The position numbers were made by a program, and so were the translations under genes. From Dermatophagoides farinae (Eukaryota; Arthropoda; Arachnida; Sarcoptiformes; Pyroglyphidae): a stretch of 64,000 nt of DNA. Each line of letters begins with the position of its first letter. Within the stretch, counting starts at the first letter, position 1. The stretch lies in the NCBI RefSeq assembly GCF_024713945.1, contig NC_134681.1, positions 3,759,501 to 3,823,500 on the forward strand. Direction: 5' to 3'. The notes under the pieces are model-generated. The model was not told where the DNA came from. It searched no databases and was given only the letters and a program-made list of their open reading frames with translations. Shown here piece after piece: positions 1-10,900 of the stretch.

Positions 1-28
1 ATCGCCAACTACTATTATATCCACTATC

Positions 29-871
29 ATGATACCGATCACAGAAACGGAAACTAAATCTAATGAATCCGATTTGGAAGAAAAACCTAAAATTATTATT
101 TCTGCCAGTACTACTACTAGTAATGATGATGGAAAACAAATGAAAGATTTAACAACAACGATAACATCAATGAAACCATCATCATCATCATCATCATCGT
201 CATCACCATCATCGATCTTTGAAATTAAGAAAAAACGTAGCAATGATGAAACGAAAATAGTGATGCCCGTTATTACGGAAATGCAATATTTATGGCACTG
301 TACTTGTTATCGAAATTTTATACGCTGTATACGTAAATCAGCAAGATCATTAGAACATTTGGCATTCGTGTTTCGTTATTGGTTAGAGTATGATCGAAAA
401 TTATTATCATCAGAAGCATTCAATAATGTTATAGTGAAATATATTGATGCCGTACGTAATTCATTGATCAATACAATAATGTCGATTAAAGCATTGATTG
501 CATTAACATCGTCCACATCATCATCATCATCATCATCATCCTCGTCGTTATTGAAATCACAATCGGATGCTAAACAATCATTTTATGATCAAATAATGAA
601 TGAATGGCATGTATTGAATAATGAAATGGCTAACGATCATAATCGCCATTGTCCTGGTAAACATTTGATGGATAAATTTAATTATGTTTCCCAACAAGGA
701 CATGAAGTATTTCGGGCAACACTTTTTATGTTAAGATTTGAACAAGAAAATTTACGTGATCTAAATATTGATCTCTATATGAATATGTTGATAAAATTTA
801 TTGCCTATCTGGATTTTTTTATCACTATTATGCGTAATCATTGTCAATCTCATCATGGTCAACAACCATAG
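29..871 (+). CDS. Unrecognised protein, 3' part of a gene; possibly 5'-truncated by the window edge
   Basis: Open frame of 280 codons ending in TAG at 869-871. The same frame is also open through the first 28 bases, so the coding exon may continue upstream of the window; the ATG at 29 is only the first Met visible. I do not recognise the family. Residues 1-80 are low complexity (Thr/Ser/Lys/Glu with a long Ser run). Residues about 88-160 and 188-275 look like folded helical protein with regularly spaced Leu/Ile/Phe and several Cys/Trp near residue 90 (WHCTCYRNF). A second Ser run of about 13 splits the two helical blocks. No signal peptide or clear membrane span is seen. It faces WDR45 tail to tail. 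Being a real gene is likely because its non-repetitive half has normal protein composition; function is unknown. Confidence 0.6.
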   Translation: MIPITETETKSNESDLEEKPKIIISASTTTSNDDGKQMKDLTTTITSMKPSSSSSSSSSPSSIFEIKKKRSNDETKIVMPVITEMQYLWHCTCYRNFIRCIRKSARSLEHLAFVFRYWLEYDRKLLSSEAFNNVIVKYIDAVRNSLINTIMSIKALIALTSSTSSSSSSSSSSLLKSQSDAKQSFYDQIMNEWHVLNNEMANDHNRHCPGKHLMDKFNYVSQQGHEVFRATLFMLRFEQENLRDLNIDLYMNMLIKFIAYLDFFITIMRNHCQSHHGQQP

Positions 872-1289
872 CCAGCCACAGCAAGCCGCCACAGCCACCA
901 TCATCCAGATGAATTAAATAGTAAACGCCCATATAATTGTATCCATTTACACAAACCATTTTGTACATTTTTTTTTTGTTCTTCATAAAAAAAATTATTA
1001 TTTATTGTATATATTTTATTGATTGATTGACTGAAATAAAAAATAAAGAACACAAGACAATACAAAAAAAAACGATAAATTTTTGAGCATTTTTTTTCCA
1101 TATGTAACCATTAAGAAAGGAAAAAAAAGATAAGGTGTGACAAAATGGCAATCAAAATGATAATAATGGCATATATAGAGGGATGGAAGAATATAACAAT
1201 AATTTGAATTAGAAGACAGAAAAAAAAACGGTTTAAAAAAATTGAATAAATTATTGGTTTTTTGTTTTTGTTTTGTTATGTGTTTGTTT
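872..1289. other. Convergent 3' UTR region between the first gene and WDR45
   Basis: No coding signal. The interval is A/T-rich with runs of A and T. It holds poly(A) signals for both converging genes: AATAAA on the plus strand at 1035-1040 and 1042-1047, and on the minus strand (seen as TTTATT) at 1015-1020 and 1001-1006. The two transcripts may therefore overlap by a few tens of bases. Confidence 0.6.
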
Positions 1290-2609
1290 TCAGAGTAAAA
1301 TATGATCAGCTTCTTCTGGTACATTTAGAAATGTATCAAAATTATCTCGAACACATGTACCATCATGTTTGAAACTATATTTATGAAATGTTCCATCAAC
1401 ACAGATAGCATAAACCGAACGGCGATCATTACCACCACCAAATGAACAAACACAAGCACATTCAGCTGTTAATGTAAATTTAGCTAATGCATAGCTAGCT
1501 AATTGCATATTATTCACTAATGGCATCGATGATAATGTTGAACGTCGATTTAGACGTGTATCTTTCAATGCAAATATATGCACAGTACCTTTATCACTTG
1601 AAACAAGAACATATTCAGAATCTGGTGAAAATACAATTCCATATACCATAGCCTGATCGATACCACGACGAAATTCAATAATTTGTACTGGTGATAATGG
1701 TACATATTGTTGTTGTTGATGATGATTATGTTGATAATGATTATTGATATTTGATTTATTTGCTATATTACCATCTGTATCGATTGTACGAAATATTCGT
1801 ATTAATGTTCCTTTACGTGATGCAGTTGCCAACAATGTACCTGTTCGATTCAATGCTATTGATGCTATATCGGAAGTATGTGCTGAAATACTTGATGGTG
1901 ATATTGAGGATGATGCCGACGCAGCAACAGTAGCTGCAGTCATATTACCATTGGTCATTGTTTCATCGGACTCTTCAACAGTGTCCAAATTTTGTTGTGC
2001 ATTGTAAAGCTGATGATGATGATTATTGACCGTTAACAATCGATTTGTATGTGATAGATCCAATAATTGAACACTACCAATACGATGACCGGGATAGGCA
2101 AGTAATTGAATTTCAGCTGCATTGGTCAATGGTGTCACTTCACAGATGCCCATCGGATTATCACGTGTTTCGATTGAAAATAATTTTGTTGGTGAATTTG
2201 GAAATGAAAAACAATGTATTCGATTACGTTCGACAACGAATAAACGATCACGTCGTATTTTCAACGCTAGTACACGATTAGCGAATGTAAATTCCAGAAC
2301 GAATTTTTTCTGATAATCATCCCAAATCAATACGGTATTATCAGCAAATTTGGGCCGTTGACCACCACCAACAATTGCAATTAAATTTGTACGATGTAAT
2401 AATTTACATATCGATACGGATCCAATAATTGTTGAATCGATAAATAATTTACCAACTAATGGTTCCATATTATAAATACGAACACCTGAATCCATACAAG
2501 CGACGAATAGATTACCTTCATCATTAATCGATACGTTTAGAATTTCACGCTGATGTTGATTCATTATCAATTTCGAATCCCAATTGATTAGTGTTAATTT
2601 ACGAATCAC
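1290..2609 (-). CDS. WDR45: WDR45/WIPI4-like PROPPIN, phosphoinositide-binding WD40 autophagy protein
   Basis: Single-exon gene, 439 residues. PROPPINs bind PI3P and PI(3,5)P2 on autophagic membranes, and WDR45 works with ATG2 in lipid transfer during autophagosome growth. Diagnostic features are GVRIYN and the following EPL near the N-terminus, VGGG in blade 2, LIWDD, TRDNP and the PGH motif mid-protein, the lipid-binding FRRG motif at about residue 312, and the near-invariant SSDKGTVHIFALKDTRLNRRS and CVDGTFHKY segments (quoted in parts). WDR45 fits better than WIPI1/2 on these blocks. Human WDR45 is about 360 residues; the excess comes from two low-complexity loop insertions (about residues 194-242 and 275-305, rich in His/Gln/Ser/Asn). 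Met16 (codon 2562-2564) aligns with the usual family start and is an alternative initiator. No intron is needed to keep the whole propeller in frame. Confidence 0.93.
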   Translation of the reverse strand: MIRKLTLINWDSKLIMNQHQREILNVSINDEGNLFVACMDSGVRIYNMEPLVGKLFIDSTIIGSVSICKLLHRTNLIAIVGGGQRPKFADNTVLIWDDYQKKFVLEFTFANRVLALKIRRDRLFVVERNRIHCFSFPNSPTKLFSIETRDNPMGICEVTPLTNAAEIQLLAYPGHRIGSVQLLDLSHTNRLLTVNNHHHQLYNAQQNLDTVEESDETMTNGNMTAATVAASASSSISPSSISAHTSDIASIALNRTGTLLATASRKGTLIRIFRTIDTDGNIANKSNINNHYQHNHHQQQQYVPLSPVQIIEFRRGIDQAMVYGIVFSPDSEYVLVSSDKGTVHIFALKDTRLNRRSTLSSMPLVNNMQLASYALAKFTLTAECACVCSFGGGNDRRSVYAICVDGTFHKYSFKHDGTCVRDNFDTFLNVPEEADHILL

Positions 2610-2727
2610 AGATTGAATTTAGACTGTTTTGAAACAAATAAACAACAACAACAAAAAACAAAATAAAATCTGATGATGATCATCACAAACAAATAAATTA
2701 CGTCTTGGAGTGAGCGCGCAGGTACCA

Positions 2728-2740
2728 GTGCCGCCATCTA
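2728..2740 (-). promoter_or_regulatory. TAGATGGCGGCAC motif, CTCF- or YY1/Pho-like
   Basis: On the minus strand the site reads TAGATGGCGGCAC. Its core fits the known CTCF core (AGRKGGCRS) and also resembles the YY1/Pho core ATGGCGGC. It sits upstream of WDR45 and downstream of RACGAP1. A near-identical 13-mer occurs at 38088-38100. Assignment to a factor is inference. Confidence 0.35.
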
Positions 2741-2779
2741 TCGATGGTAGAATGAATTTTTTATGTGTGTTTTAAATTT

Positions 2780-2785
2780 TTTATT
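2780..2785 (-). terminator. Poly(A) signal candidate for RACGAP1
   Basis: AATAAA on the minus strand, 131 bases downstream of the RACGAP1 stop codon; an ordinary distance for a compact 3' UTR. Confidence 0.4.
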
Positions 2786-2915
2786 TGATGATGTATTTTT
2801 AAAAAATTGATCATTAATTAAAAAAAGATTTTTAAAAATTGCTGCTAATCAGAAACATAAATTTGGTGTTTGTTTGGTTAATGTTCAAATTAAAAAAAAA
2901 TGATGACAAAAAAAA

Positions 2916-5439
2916 TTAATAAAGAGAATCCTTTAGGTTATTGACAATTGAACGTCGCTTGGTTACTGCCGATGCATTCATTTGTTCAGTAGTAACAATA
3001 CATGATTTCATTCCATGCAATACACGATTACGTCGTTCATCATTATCATCATTGTCATTACCATTATCATCAGGATTCATTAAATCTTTTAGACTTGATG
3101 AAGAAATTCCGACCAATTTGGCACAAAAATCAGCCTGATCTTCAGATGATGATATTGATTTCCGGCCATATTGTTCAGTTTTTTCTGCAAAATAAAGCAT
3201 CATTGTCATAATATCAATAATCACATTTTTGAAGCGATGATGAAACTATACCTTTAAATGGGCAAAAATCCTGTTCACTTAGTATTCCACGCCAGAATGC
3301 TTCATCCACTTCGAACAAAGCTTGCATAACATTAATCTGTTTAGGTATCTCTCGTTGCATGGCTTCAGCTGATGGTTGTCGAAATTCTGAACTACCAACA
3401 ATGGTTGGTGCAAATATATTGGCCAATGCCTGACGATTCATTTTCGTAACAAGCTCAGCTTTAGCAACATTTTGTAAATGAAGAAACAAAAACGCCAATG
3501 AATCACGATTAGGCAATGGTAATTGACAGATGACACGTTTAAGAACCATGATTGGACTATTCATATCATTGTCACCAACATCATCATCTACACCTGAATC
3601 GAGTGGTTTATTCGAATGTGATGATTTTACTGAAGTTTGAACAATGTGAACTATAAGTATGAAAGAATGGAGAGAGAACAAAACAAGATCAGATTAGAAA
3701 CAAACTAAAAATTATAAGACTTACCAGAAGCACGATAGAAATCATTCCACATAATGCGAGAAATAAGTGAATCATCAAGATCACGTAGAAACATTTTAAC
3801 AACACCGCAAATTGTATTCACCGATATTATGGTCGATAAATTAGGCATACCGAATTCTGCTTTAAGAATTTTTCGTCGTAATTCTCGTGTTTCTTGATCA
3901 GTGCCAGAGATACGATACACACCAATAACCGAGGAATCATCCTTGGTTCGTGAATCTTCTAATGCTAAACAAATACGACGATCAATTTCATTACAGCAAT
4001 GAATCAATAATGGTGGTATACATGGTCGAACCGAGTCAGGTACAAAATCACCAATAATAAGAAATTTACCACCAACCCTACGACTATCTCCGGTGAATGC
4101 AATCATTTTCTTGATACTTAGATTGGTCGACATGTATGGTAAACATGGTTTGGGCAATTTATCACGACAACGATTATGACAAACACCACGACACTCAATG
4201 CAAACGCCATATGAACAACAGAAACCGATATTTTTATTACAAACGGTACACATTATTGTTTTGAATGCTTTCTTATCGACAAATCTATGCGGTCGGCTAG
4301 CCAAACGATCGGCATCCAATCGTGTTGCCTGTGCATTACGAAGCATTGTTAGTGTTCGTGTTAATGATGTTGATGGCTGTCGATTTAATGATTGACGAGC
4401 TGCTTCTGATAAAGATCGCATTGTTGGTTTAAGAAATTTATCATTATCGTTTGTTGTTAATGTCGGTTCTTTTTTCATCAACGATTTCTGTACTTCCGAC
4501 ATATTGGGCATTAAACAAAAACCAACATTTAAAACTGATTCATTACTAGAATCTTTTTCATCAGTAACTTCTGCAATTGTTTCGAAACGTGATTGTGATA
4601 TCATTCTCGATGTGATTCGTTTAGCTTCTGTTTGTTTGCCACAATTTTTAGACGACAATGATGACGATGGTTTTGGCGGCGGCGGAGGCGGTGGTGGTGG
4701 CGTTGGTATTGGTGCACTTGATAATGTTTGTGAATTTCGAATAGTAATAGCCGGTTTATTTGAATGATCGATACTATCATCAGATTTATCAAATAAAAGT
4801 CCATCATCGGATTCATCATCATCATTATTTTGTGGTACCAAAGTGTCTACATGTTCTAATATTGAAATCAAACTGGTAGTTGATTTACTAAGTCCAATAT
4901 TTTGATTTAAAATTTGTGCTGTCTTTGTTTCTGAATTTTTTTGACTATCCATTTCAAGTATCATTTTTCGTAATATATCCATCTTTTTCTTTAAATTATC
5001 ATGAGATTTTTGAATGGAATCTTTTTCTTTGATTTCACGTGCATATGCACGTTTAATACGATCCCAGCGTAATTGCATTTGTATTACATTATCTTCAAGT
5101 TTCTTTATATGACGATCTTTTTGTTGATTTTCTTCAATAGTCTGTGATAATTTTATACGACATTTATCAAAATTTTCAACTAAACCAATGAATGCTATGG
5201 TGAAACAAACAAACAAACAAATAAAAAAGAAAGTGGTGATCCATTTTGTTGGAATTGAATAACTTAAACTTACATTTTAGTTCATTTTTTGTAATCAATG
5301 TAGGTTGTACCATACGAAACATATCATCAAATTGTGCTAATAATGATAAATTTGTACCATTCGATGATGTTGATTTTGGTGTAGAGCTGATTTTATCACG
5401 CATTTTAGACTTTAAAAATTCTTTTGGGTCATTTGCCAT
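2916..5439 (-). CDS. RACGAP1: RACGAP1 / MgcRacGAP-like Rho GTPase-activating protein (centralspindlin subunit)
   Basis: Four exons on the minus strand: 5439-5274, 5194-3725, 3650-3252 and 3184-2916. All three introns have GT-AG ends and the phases agree (1, 1, 1), giving 767 residues. Order of domains: an N-terminal coiled coil (about residues 55-130), a disordered Ser/Pro linker, a C1-type zinc domain (about 357-407, HRF...CTVCNKNIGFCC...C..C...CHNRC), then RhoGAP (about 430-650) with the arginine finger in GVYRISG (Arg483, codon 3914-3912). This order is the MgcRacGAP/RACGAP1 signature; it forms centralspindlin with the kinesin MKLP1 and drives cytokinesis by acting on RhoA/Rac. Chimaerins share C1-RhoGAP but lack the N-terminal coiled coil. 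The linker has a run of about nine prolines. The start MANDPKEFLK is the first Met of the coiled-coil exon. Human RACGAP1 is about 630 residues; the excess is linker and a C-terminal tail. Confidence 0.92.
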
Positions 5440-6295
5440 GATTGAAATGATTTGATTTTTGTTTTTGATTTGATTAATTATTATTATTAGATTATGATGA
5501 CAATAATAAATAAAAACACCAAGTAAATAAAACAAAAATCAAACCAAGTACACAAAACGAACAAACCGATTGATGACCGTTGGATTAACAACAACAGTGA
5601 AGCAAAGCGCGATTTCGAAATTACAACCGTCATGTTTTTAAATGATTCGGTTAATTTAGCGCTTTTTTTCTTAATTTTTATGTGTTTTATGCTATGCTAC
5701 TACCACTGCTATACTACTACTTCTACTACAGTGCTGCAGCTAACGTTTTCACTTTGCTTTCAACCAAATAACCAGTACAACGGCAACCAATCATGATCGG
5801 CATGCATATCATCAAAAAAAAAAAATAAAGTAGTGGCAAGCAACACAAACCACGTTCATATAATACGTAACAAAATTTAAAAAAAAAAATTTCAATAAAT
5901 TCTGCATTTTGAACCACAACATATAGAAATTGAAGAATTTGAATTTAAATTCTTGTCTTCAATGAATCAATCCTAGAGAAAAAAATGGGTATCATCTATG
6001 TGTACATAAAAATAACATACAATTCTACAATAATTTTCAAAAAAAAAAAAAAAATGCCACCTGTTGAGAAAAAAATAAAAATATCTTCTCAATAGGGCGA
6101 CAAAGATTGATGGATAGATAGATATTCTTGCATCCTCCACTATACTTCACATACACCATCATTACAACCATCACATCAAATACACAAACACACAGATGTG
6201 TATAACTTATACACCCACATTCATCATCATCATCATGTATGATGCATGGATTCAGTGTTGATACATTTACAATACAATAACCGGACGGACAGACA

Positions 6296-6317
6296 GACAC
6301 ACACACACACACACACA
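6296..6317. repeat. (CA)n microsatellite
   Basis: Uninterrupted CA dinucleotide tract of about 22 bases in the divergent intergenic region. Confidence 0.8.
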
Positions 6318-7558
6318 AACACAAGCTGGATAACTTGGATGGATGGCAGAAAAAAAAATAAACTTGTTGCAAGCAAAAAAAAAAAAAAAAAGTGAGAAGC
6401 AAAGCCTCACCTTGTTGTGTTTGTATATGTGTGTGTGTCAGTTTTTTCGTATTCAGTGAAGATGATGGTAATAAGATGGTAAAAATTCTCTTATTTTTCA
6501 AAAAAAAAAAATTCATTTCAATGTGAGATGATTTTTTCTTATATTTATGTTTGTTTGTAGTGGGTTGGTATTCAAGTGGTTAAATTTTTTATCATTATTC
6601 TTTCCCTTTGTCGAGATCATCATCGTTGTTTGACTTTTTTTTTCCTATTCGGCTATCTCTCTTCTCTGTCCTTTTTTTTCTGTTTTGTGGTGTGTGTATG
6701 TGTGTGTTTGAGCAACAAGTTGTGGCCACCATCATCATTATCATCATCATCATCATCATCATTATTATTATTAAGGTTGATGATTATATTTGGACACACA
6801 ACAAACACTCGATTCGCTTCTGAAGAATACATACAACATTGATGATGTGCCGAACGATGACATTGCAATAGATCATCACACATCAGACACACACACACAC
6901 ACGAAAACAAACAAAGAAATGATGATTCAAATTTCCATTTATTTTATGTGTTTTAAACAGAATAATAATATAATAATCTGAATCAGTAAAATCAAATAAT
7001 TAACCGGCGTTTTTTTTCATTTATCTATCTCGATGTTGTTGTGGCAAAACAAACGAAATAAATTTGGAACAACCGAATCAAATTACCATCGGTGCGGGTG
7101 AATCATCATCATTTTGTGTTTGTGATTGTTTTTTTTCCACAATGAATTGGCTGTTTTTTCATCATCATTGATTTCTGGCCAGTTCGATGGCTTCATCTTT
7201 CTGATGACATGACAATGTGTTTGTTTAGTATTACCATCATCAGTGATTTGTGAATTTGGCCATCACAACATCATTCATTCATCATCATCTTTATTATTTA
7301 ATTTTTACAAGTATTACAATCCAGGTATGAACCAATTTTCACATCCTTACATTGAATCAGAAATTGTCACATTAGATTAGAAACAATAACAACGACGACA
7401 ACAACAATAACAACAACAAAAATTGATCAATAATCGATAAACAAAAAATTACAATAAACATCAGAATAACCTTGGCTTTTTGTTTATTCACAAATGTTGA
7501 TCATTGGTACTTGGCAAAAAAAAAACATGTCATCAAAACCTAGATATCCAATCCATTG

Positions 7559-7581
7559 CACACACACACACACACACACAC
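7559..7581. repeat. (CA)n microsatellite
   Basis: Uninterrupted CA tract of about 23 bases, within the presumed 5' UTR intron of dystrophin. Confidence 0.8.
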
Positions 7582-7823
7582 GTACAGATAATATTATTAA
7601 CCTGTTGTCATCGTGATGATGATGATGATTTAAAAAAGTAGAGAATTTCCATAGTGATCATCATCAATTTTCAATTATGATTAACAACAACAACAACAAC
7701 AACAACGATACCAACACCCAGTCTAATATTGCCTTTTTTTAAAAAATTGTTTTCTTTTCATCTTTTTTTTTCTATTTCTTAGGTTGAATAAACATCACTT
7801 TGTGCAAATAAAAAACATTCCAC

Positions 7824-7960
7824 ATGTAAACGCATTCATACAGTTAAAAAATCATGATGTGAAATTTTTTTTTTTGGATCAATCGATCGATAATCAAGTC
7901 TATTGTATTTTTCAAATGATCATTATATTGATTCGAAAATGTCAAAACAAAATGATTTAG
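7824..7960 (+). promoter_or_regulatory. Cluster of three short upstream ORFs before the dystrophin start
   Basis: In the presumed 5' UTR exon starting at 7783, ATG-TAA (7824-7829) is a start-stop element, ATG-ATG-TGA lies at 7854-7862, and a 15-codon frame opens at 7916 and overlaps the main ATG (7939), ending at 7958-7960. An in-frame TAA at 7891-7893 closes the main frame upstream. If the exon assignment is right, these could dampen translation from the CH2 start codon. Confidence 0.35.
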
Positions 7961-10900
7961 AAAAAAAATTATTAGCCTGGTGTCAAATGGCCACCAATGG
8001 CTATGAAGGTGTACAGATTAATAATTTCACCAACAGTTGGAGTGATGGTCTTGCTTTCAATGCATTGATACATCATTATCGGTAAATGTTTTAAATTTTT
8101 TTCCACCTCCAAACAATCAAACACATTGATTGATTTCTATATTTCTAATTTTTTTTTTTTGAAAACCAATACAGACCAAAATTATTCAGCTATGGTGAAA
8201 TATTATCAATGGACACCAATGATCGTCTTAAACATGCATTTGAAATGGCCGCTAAACATTTCCATATTGATCAATTACTTAAACCAGATGGTTTGTTATA
8301 TTTACAATTCATAATTGATTTTTTTTTACTTAAAATCCATTTACCAAATATCTAGATGTCAATACGAATAGACCGGATAAAAAATCTGTGATGATGTATG
8401 TTATGTGTTTTTTTCAAGTGATCGAATTACAGCAACAACAACAACAACAACAAAAACAGCAACAATCAACAGAAATTATTCCATCCGGTATTAGCAATAT
8501 TCCAAAACGTTCAATATCGCATTCATCATCAACTACTACATCATCATCATCAACATCATCGGGACATAAACATTCGGAACAAACAAGTATTAAAAGGCAA
8601 TTAAATATACAAACCGGAAAATCGCCGATAATGGATCAATCATCACCATCATCATCGGGAAAGAAAATGAAACGTACCACACAATCTGGTATACCGGTTT
8701 TATCACCTGCTTATCAACGACGTCTTACTACATCCACCACCATCAGCAGTAGTGGTGGTGGTGGTGGCGATCAACAAACTAAATCATCATCAAATGATTC
8801 AAGTGGCAATAATAAAACAATTAACGCATCCAAATCAGATGCTAAACTATTGGCAGGATATAATAAAATTATTGAAGATTTAATGACATTATTATTAGAT
8901 GCCGAAGATCGGCTACAACAAAAACAACATGATGATCATGAAAAATTTCGTTCTGCCAATTTTGAATCATCATTGAAAACGAATGAATCGACAACAACCA
9001 CAACAACAACAACAATGGGACCATCCACCGATTTTAATCAAATATTACATAATCGAATAATGGCCACAATCGAAATGGCTGAATATGCAAAGATGCGGTT
9101 CAGTGAACATGAACAATTCTTAATCGAAATTTCCGATTATTCAGGACGTATAAATCATGCATTTATAAAAGGCAAACGATTGATTGATTCAAATTCAAAT
9201 TTTCGTACAATGTCAACAACGCAACAGCAACAGCCAAATGTGGCTGTATTAATGGATCCACAATCGAAAAATGAAATAGTCATACAAATGAATCTATTGA
9301 ATCAACGTTTCAATGATCTGCGTTCAGCTGCAATTAAACATCAACGTTATCTACAAGATATGCTTATACAGGCACAGAATAGTCAGCTAGAAGAATTACG
9401 AACATTAATGACAAAAACTGAACAAAAAATTTCGCTATTGATTCCGGAAAAAATGGATGAAATTCCATATTCATTTCAATCATTACAGCAACAAATTGAT
9501 ACATACAATCAACTACAGGAAACAATGGATTCTGAACAACAATTATTGAGCGCAATATCAAATTTTGTTGTCGTCGATAGTGATAGTGATGGTAATTCTG
9601 CAATAAGCAACGATTTTGTTGATCAACTTGATGCATTGAATGAACGATGGGCAAACGCTTGTAGAATAACTGAAAATCGTGGAAAATTTCTGCAAAAATT
9701 ATTTGAATGTTGGTCAGCATTTGATGATGAAAAGAAACGTTTGAATGATTGGTTTCAACGTCTTGAAAGACGTTTATCCGATATTGAAGAATCGGCCGAT
9801 GAAACATTGGCCAAAACAACAATGACCGTACAAGATATACGATTTTTGAAAGATATACAACGACGTTTGGAACGAATGCGTACCGATATTGTTTATGGAC
9901 CGGATCAATTACATCATCGTCGTAAACAGCAACCAAATAGTGTAGAAGAAGAAGAAGAAGAATTGAAAAGTTCACCAATTTCAAAAATAACCGGCCATTC
10001 ATATGCATTATTGAAATTGGATACAAAAGGTGATTCAAGATTTAGTCAAAAAATTATTACAAATATTGAAGATATTGGACGTCGTTGGGAAACATTGGTA
10101 GGACAAATTGAATCGATTGAGAATAATGTTCAAGATTGTATTAATCGATATCCAACATTAATGACCAATGATGATAAACCGATCACCATTGCTACAGCTA
10201 AAATGATTGATAATCATGAAATGAAGAGCCCTGTTGTTGATAATGATGAATCAACAACAGAACTTAATAAACATCGTAGTAAAGTAGTAGTCAATCTACA
10301 TGATAGTAATATTCGTGAATGGGAAAACCTAGTCGATTCTTTGATTAAATGGATCAATACGACAGCTGATACAAGCAATAATCTAACTATTGGCCAACAA
10401 GAATTTATTGATTTATTTCAAATGATGAATAAACAAAGTGATATTGTAGCCATCGATTTGATCGATTTTGACTTGACAAAACAATCAAATACACAACAAC
10501 AACAATCGGTAATTGAAAAATATTTAAAACAATGTTCACCTCAGTTACGACAAAAATTACCGCAACCACTATCATCGATATTATGTGAATTATCATTAGA
10601 TAGTGATCATTATGATGATGAAAACGAATTATCATCAATGATTATGGTATTAAAACAAGAAGATCAAACATTATCCCAACTACAACAGGAAATCAAATAT
10701 CGAACGACAGATTTTCGCCAATTAATTCAACGTGCTAATCAACTTTGTAATGAATATGAATCGCAAACATTTCATGAACAAATTGAAAAACGTTTGACTG
10801 AATTGGAACAATGTTGGAAACAATTAGAACAACGTATTGATTCGTTTCGTCAACGTATACGAATCATATTGTCATTGGATAAAATGCATTATGAAACCAA

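Larger units (their letters stand above)
2610..2915. other. Intergenic: WDR45 promoter side and RACGAP1 3' end
   Basis: About 300 bases between the WDR45 start and the RACGAP1 stop, both on the minus strand. A minus-strand AATAAA (TTTATT at 2780-2785) suits the RACGAP1 3' end. An unusually GC-rich patch at 2705-2750 (GAGCGCGCAGGTACC, then the GCCGCCATCTATCG motif) lies about 100-140 bases upstream of the WDR45 ATG and is the best promoter or insulator candidate here. No gene is seen. Confidence 0.5.
5440..7938. other. Divergent intergenic region with promoters and probable dystrophin 5' UTR exons
   Basis: About 2.5 kb between the starts of RACGAP1 (minus) and dystrophin (plus). I see no coding exon and specifically no CH1-domain exon. 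It holds CA/GT tracts (6296-6317, 7559-7581), ATC and CAA runs and A/T homopolymers. A donor-like CCAG|GTATGA ends a possible non-coding first exon at 7324. A strong acceptor (long pyrimidine tract then TTCTTAG) ends at 7782. Together they suggest that the dystrophin 5' UTR is spliced 7324 to 7783 and runs into the coding exon. Confidence 0.45.

Noticed and set aside
4504-4767. Open frame with a poly-Gly run opposite RACGAP1
   Set aside because: It is the antisense of the RACGAP1 proline run.
6037-6516. 159-codon Phe/Cys/Val-rich frame upstream of dystrophin
   Set aside because: Made of homopolymer and CA/GT repeats; no protein-like segment.
7897-7938. Acceptor at 7897-7898 joining a hidden CH1 exon
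   Set aside because: The AG has no adjacent pyrimidine tract and no CH1 exon is seen upstream; it cannot be excluded.
9364-10038. 224-codon open frame on the strand opposite the dystrophin rod
   Set aside because: Composition (His, Tyr, Val, Leu runs) is that of antisense to Asp/Asn/Gln/His-rich coding sequence; no family resemblance, and the sense strand is clearly dystrophin.
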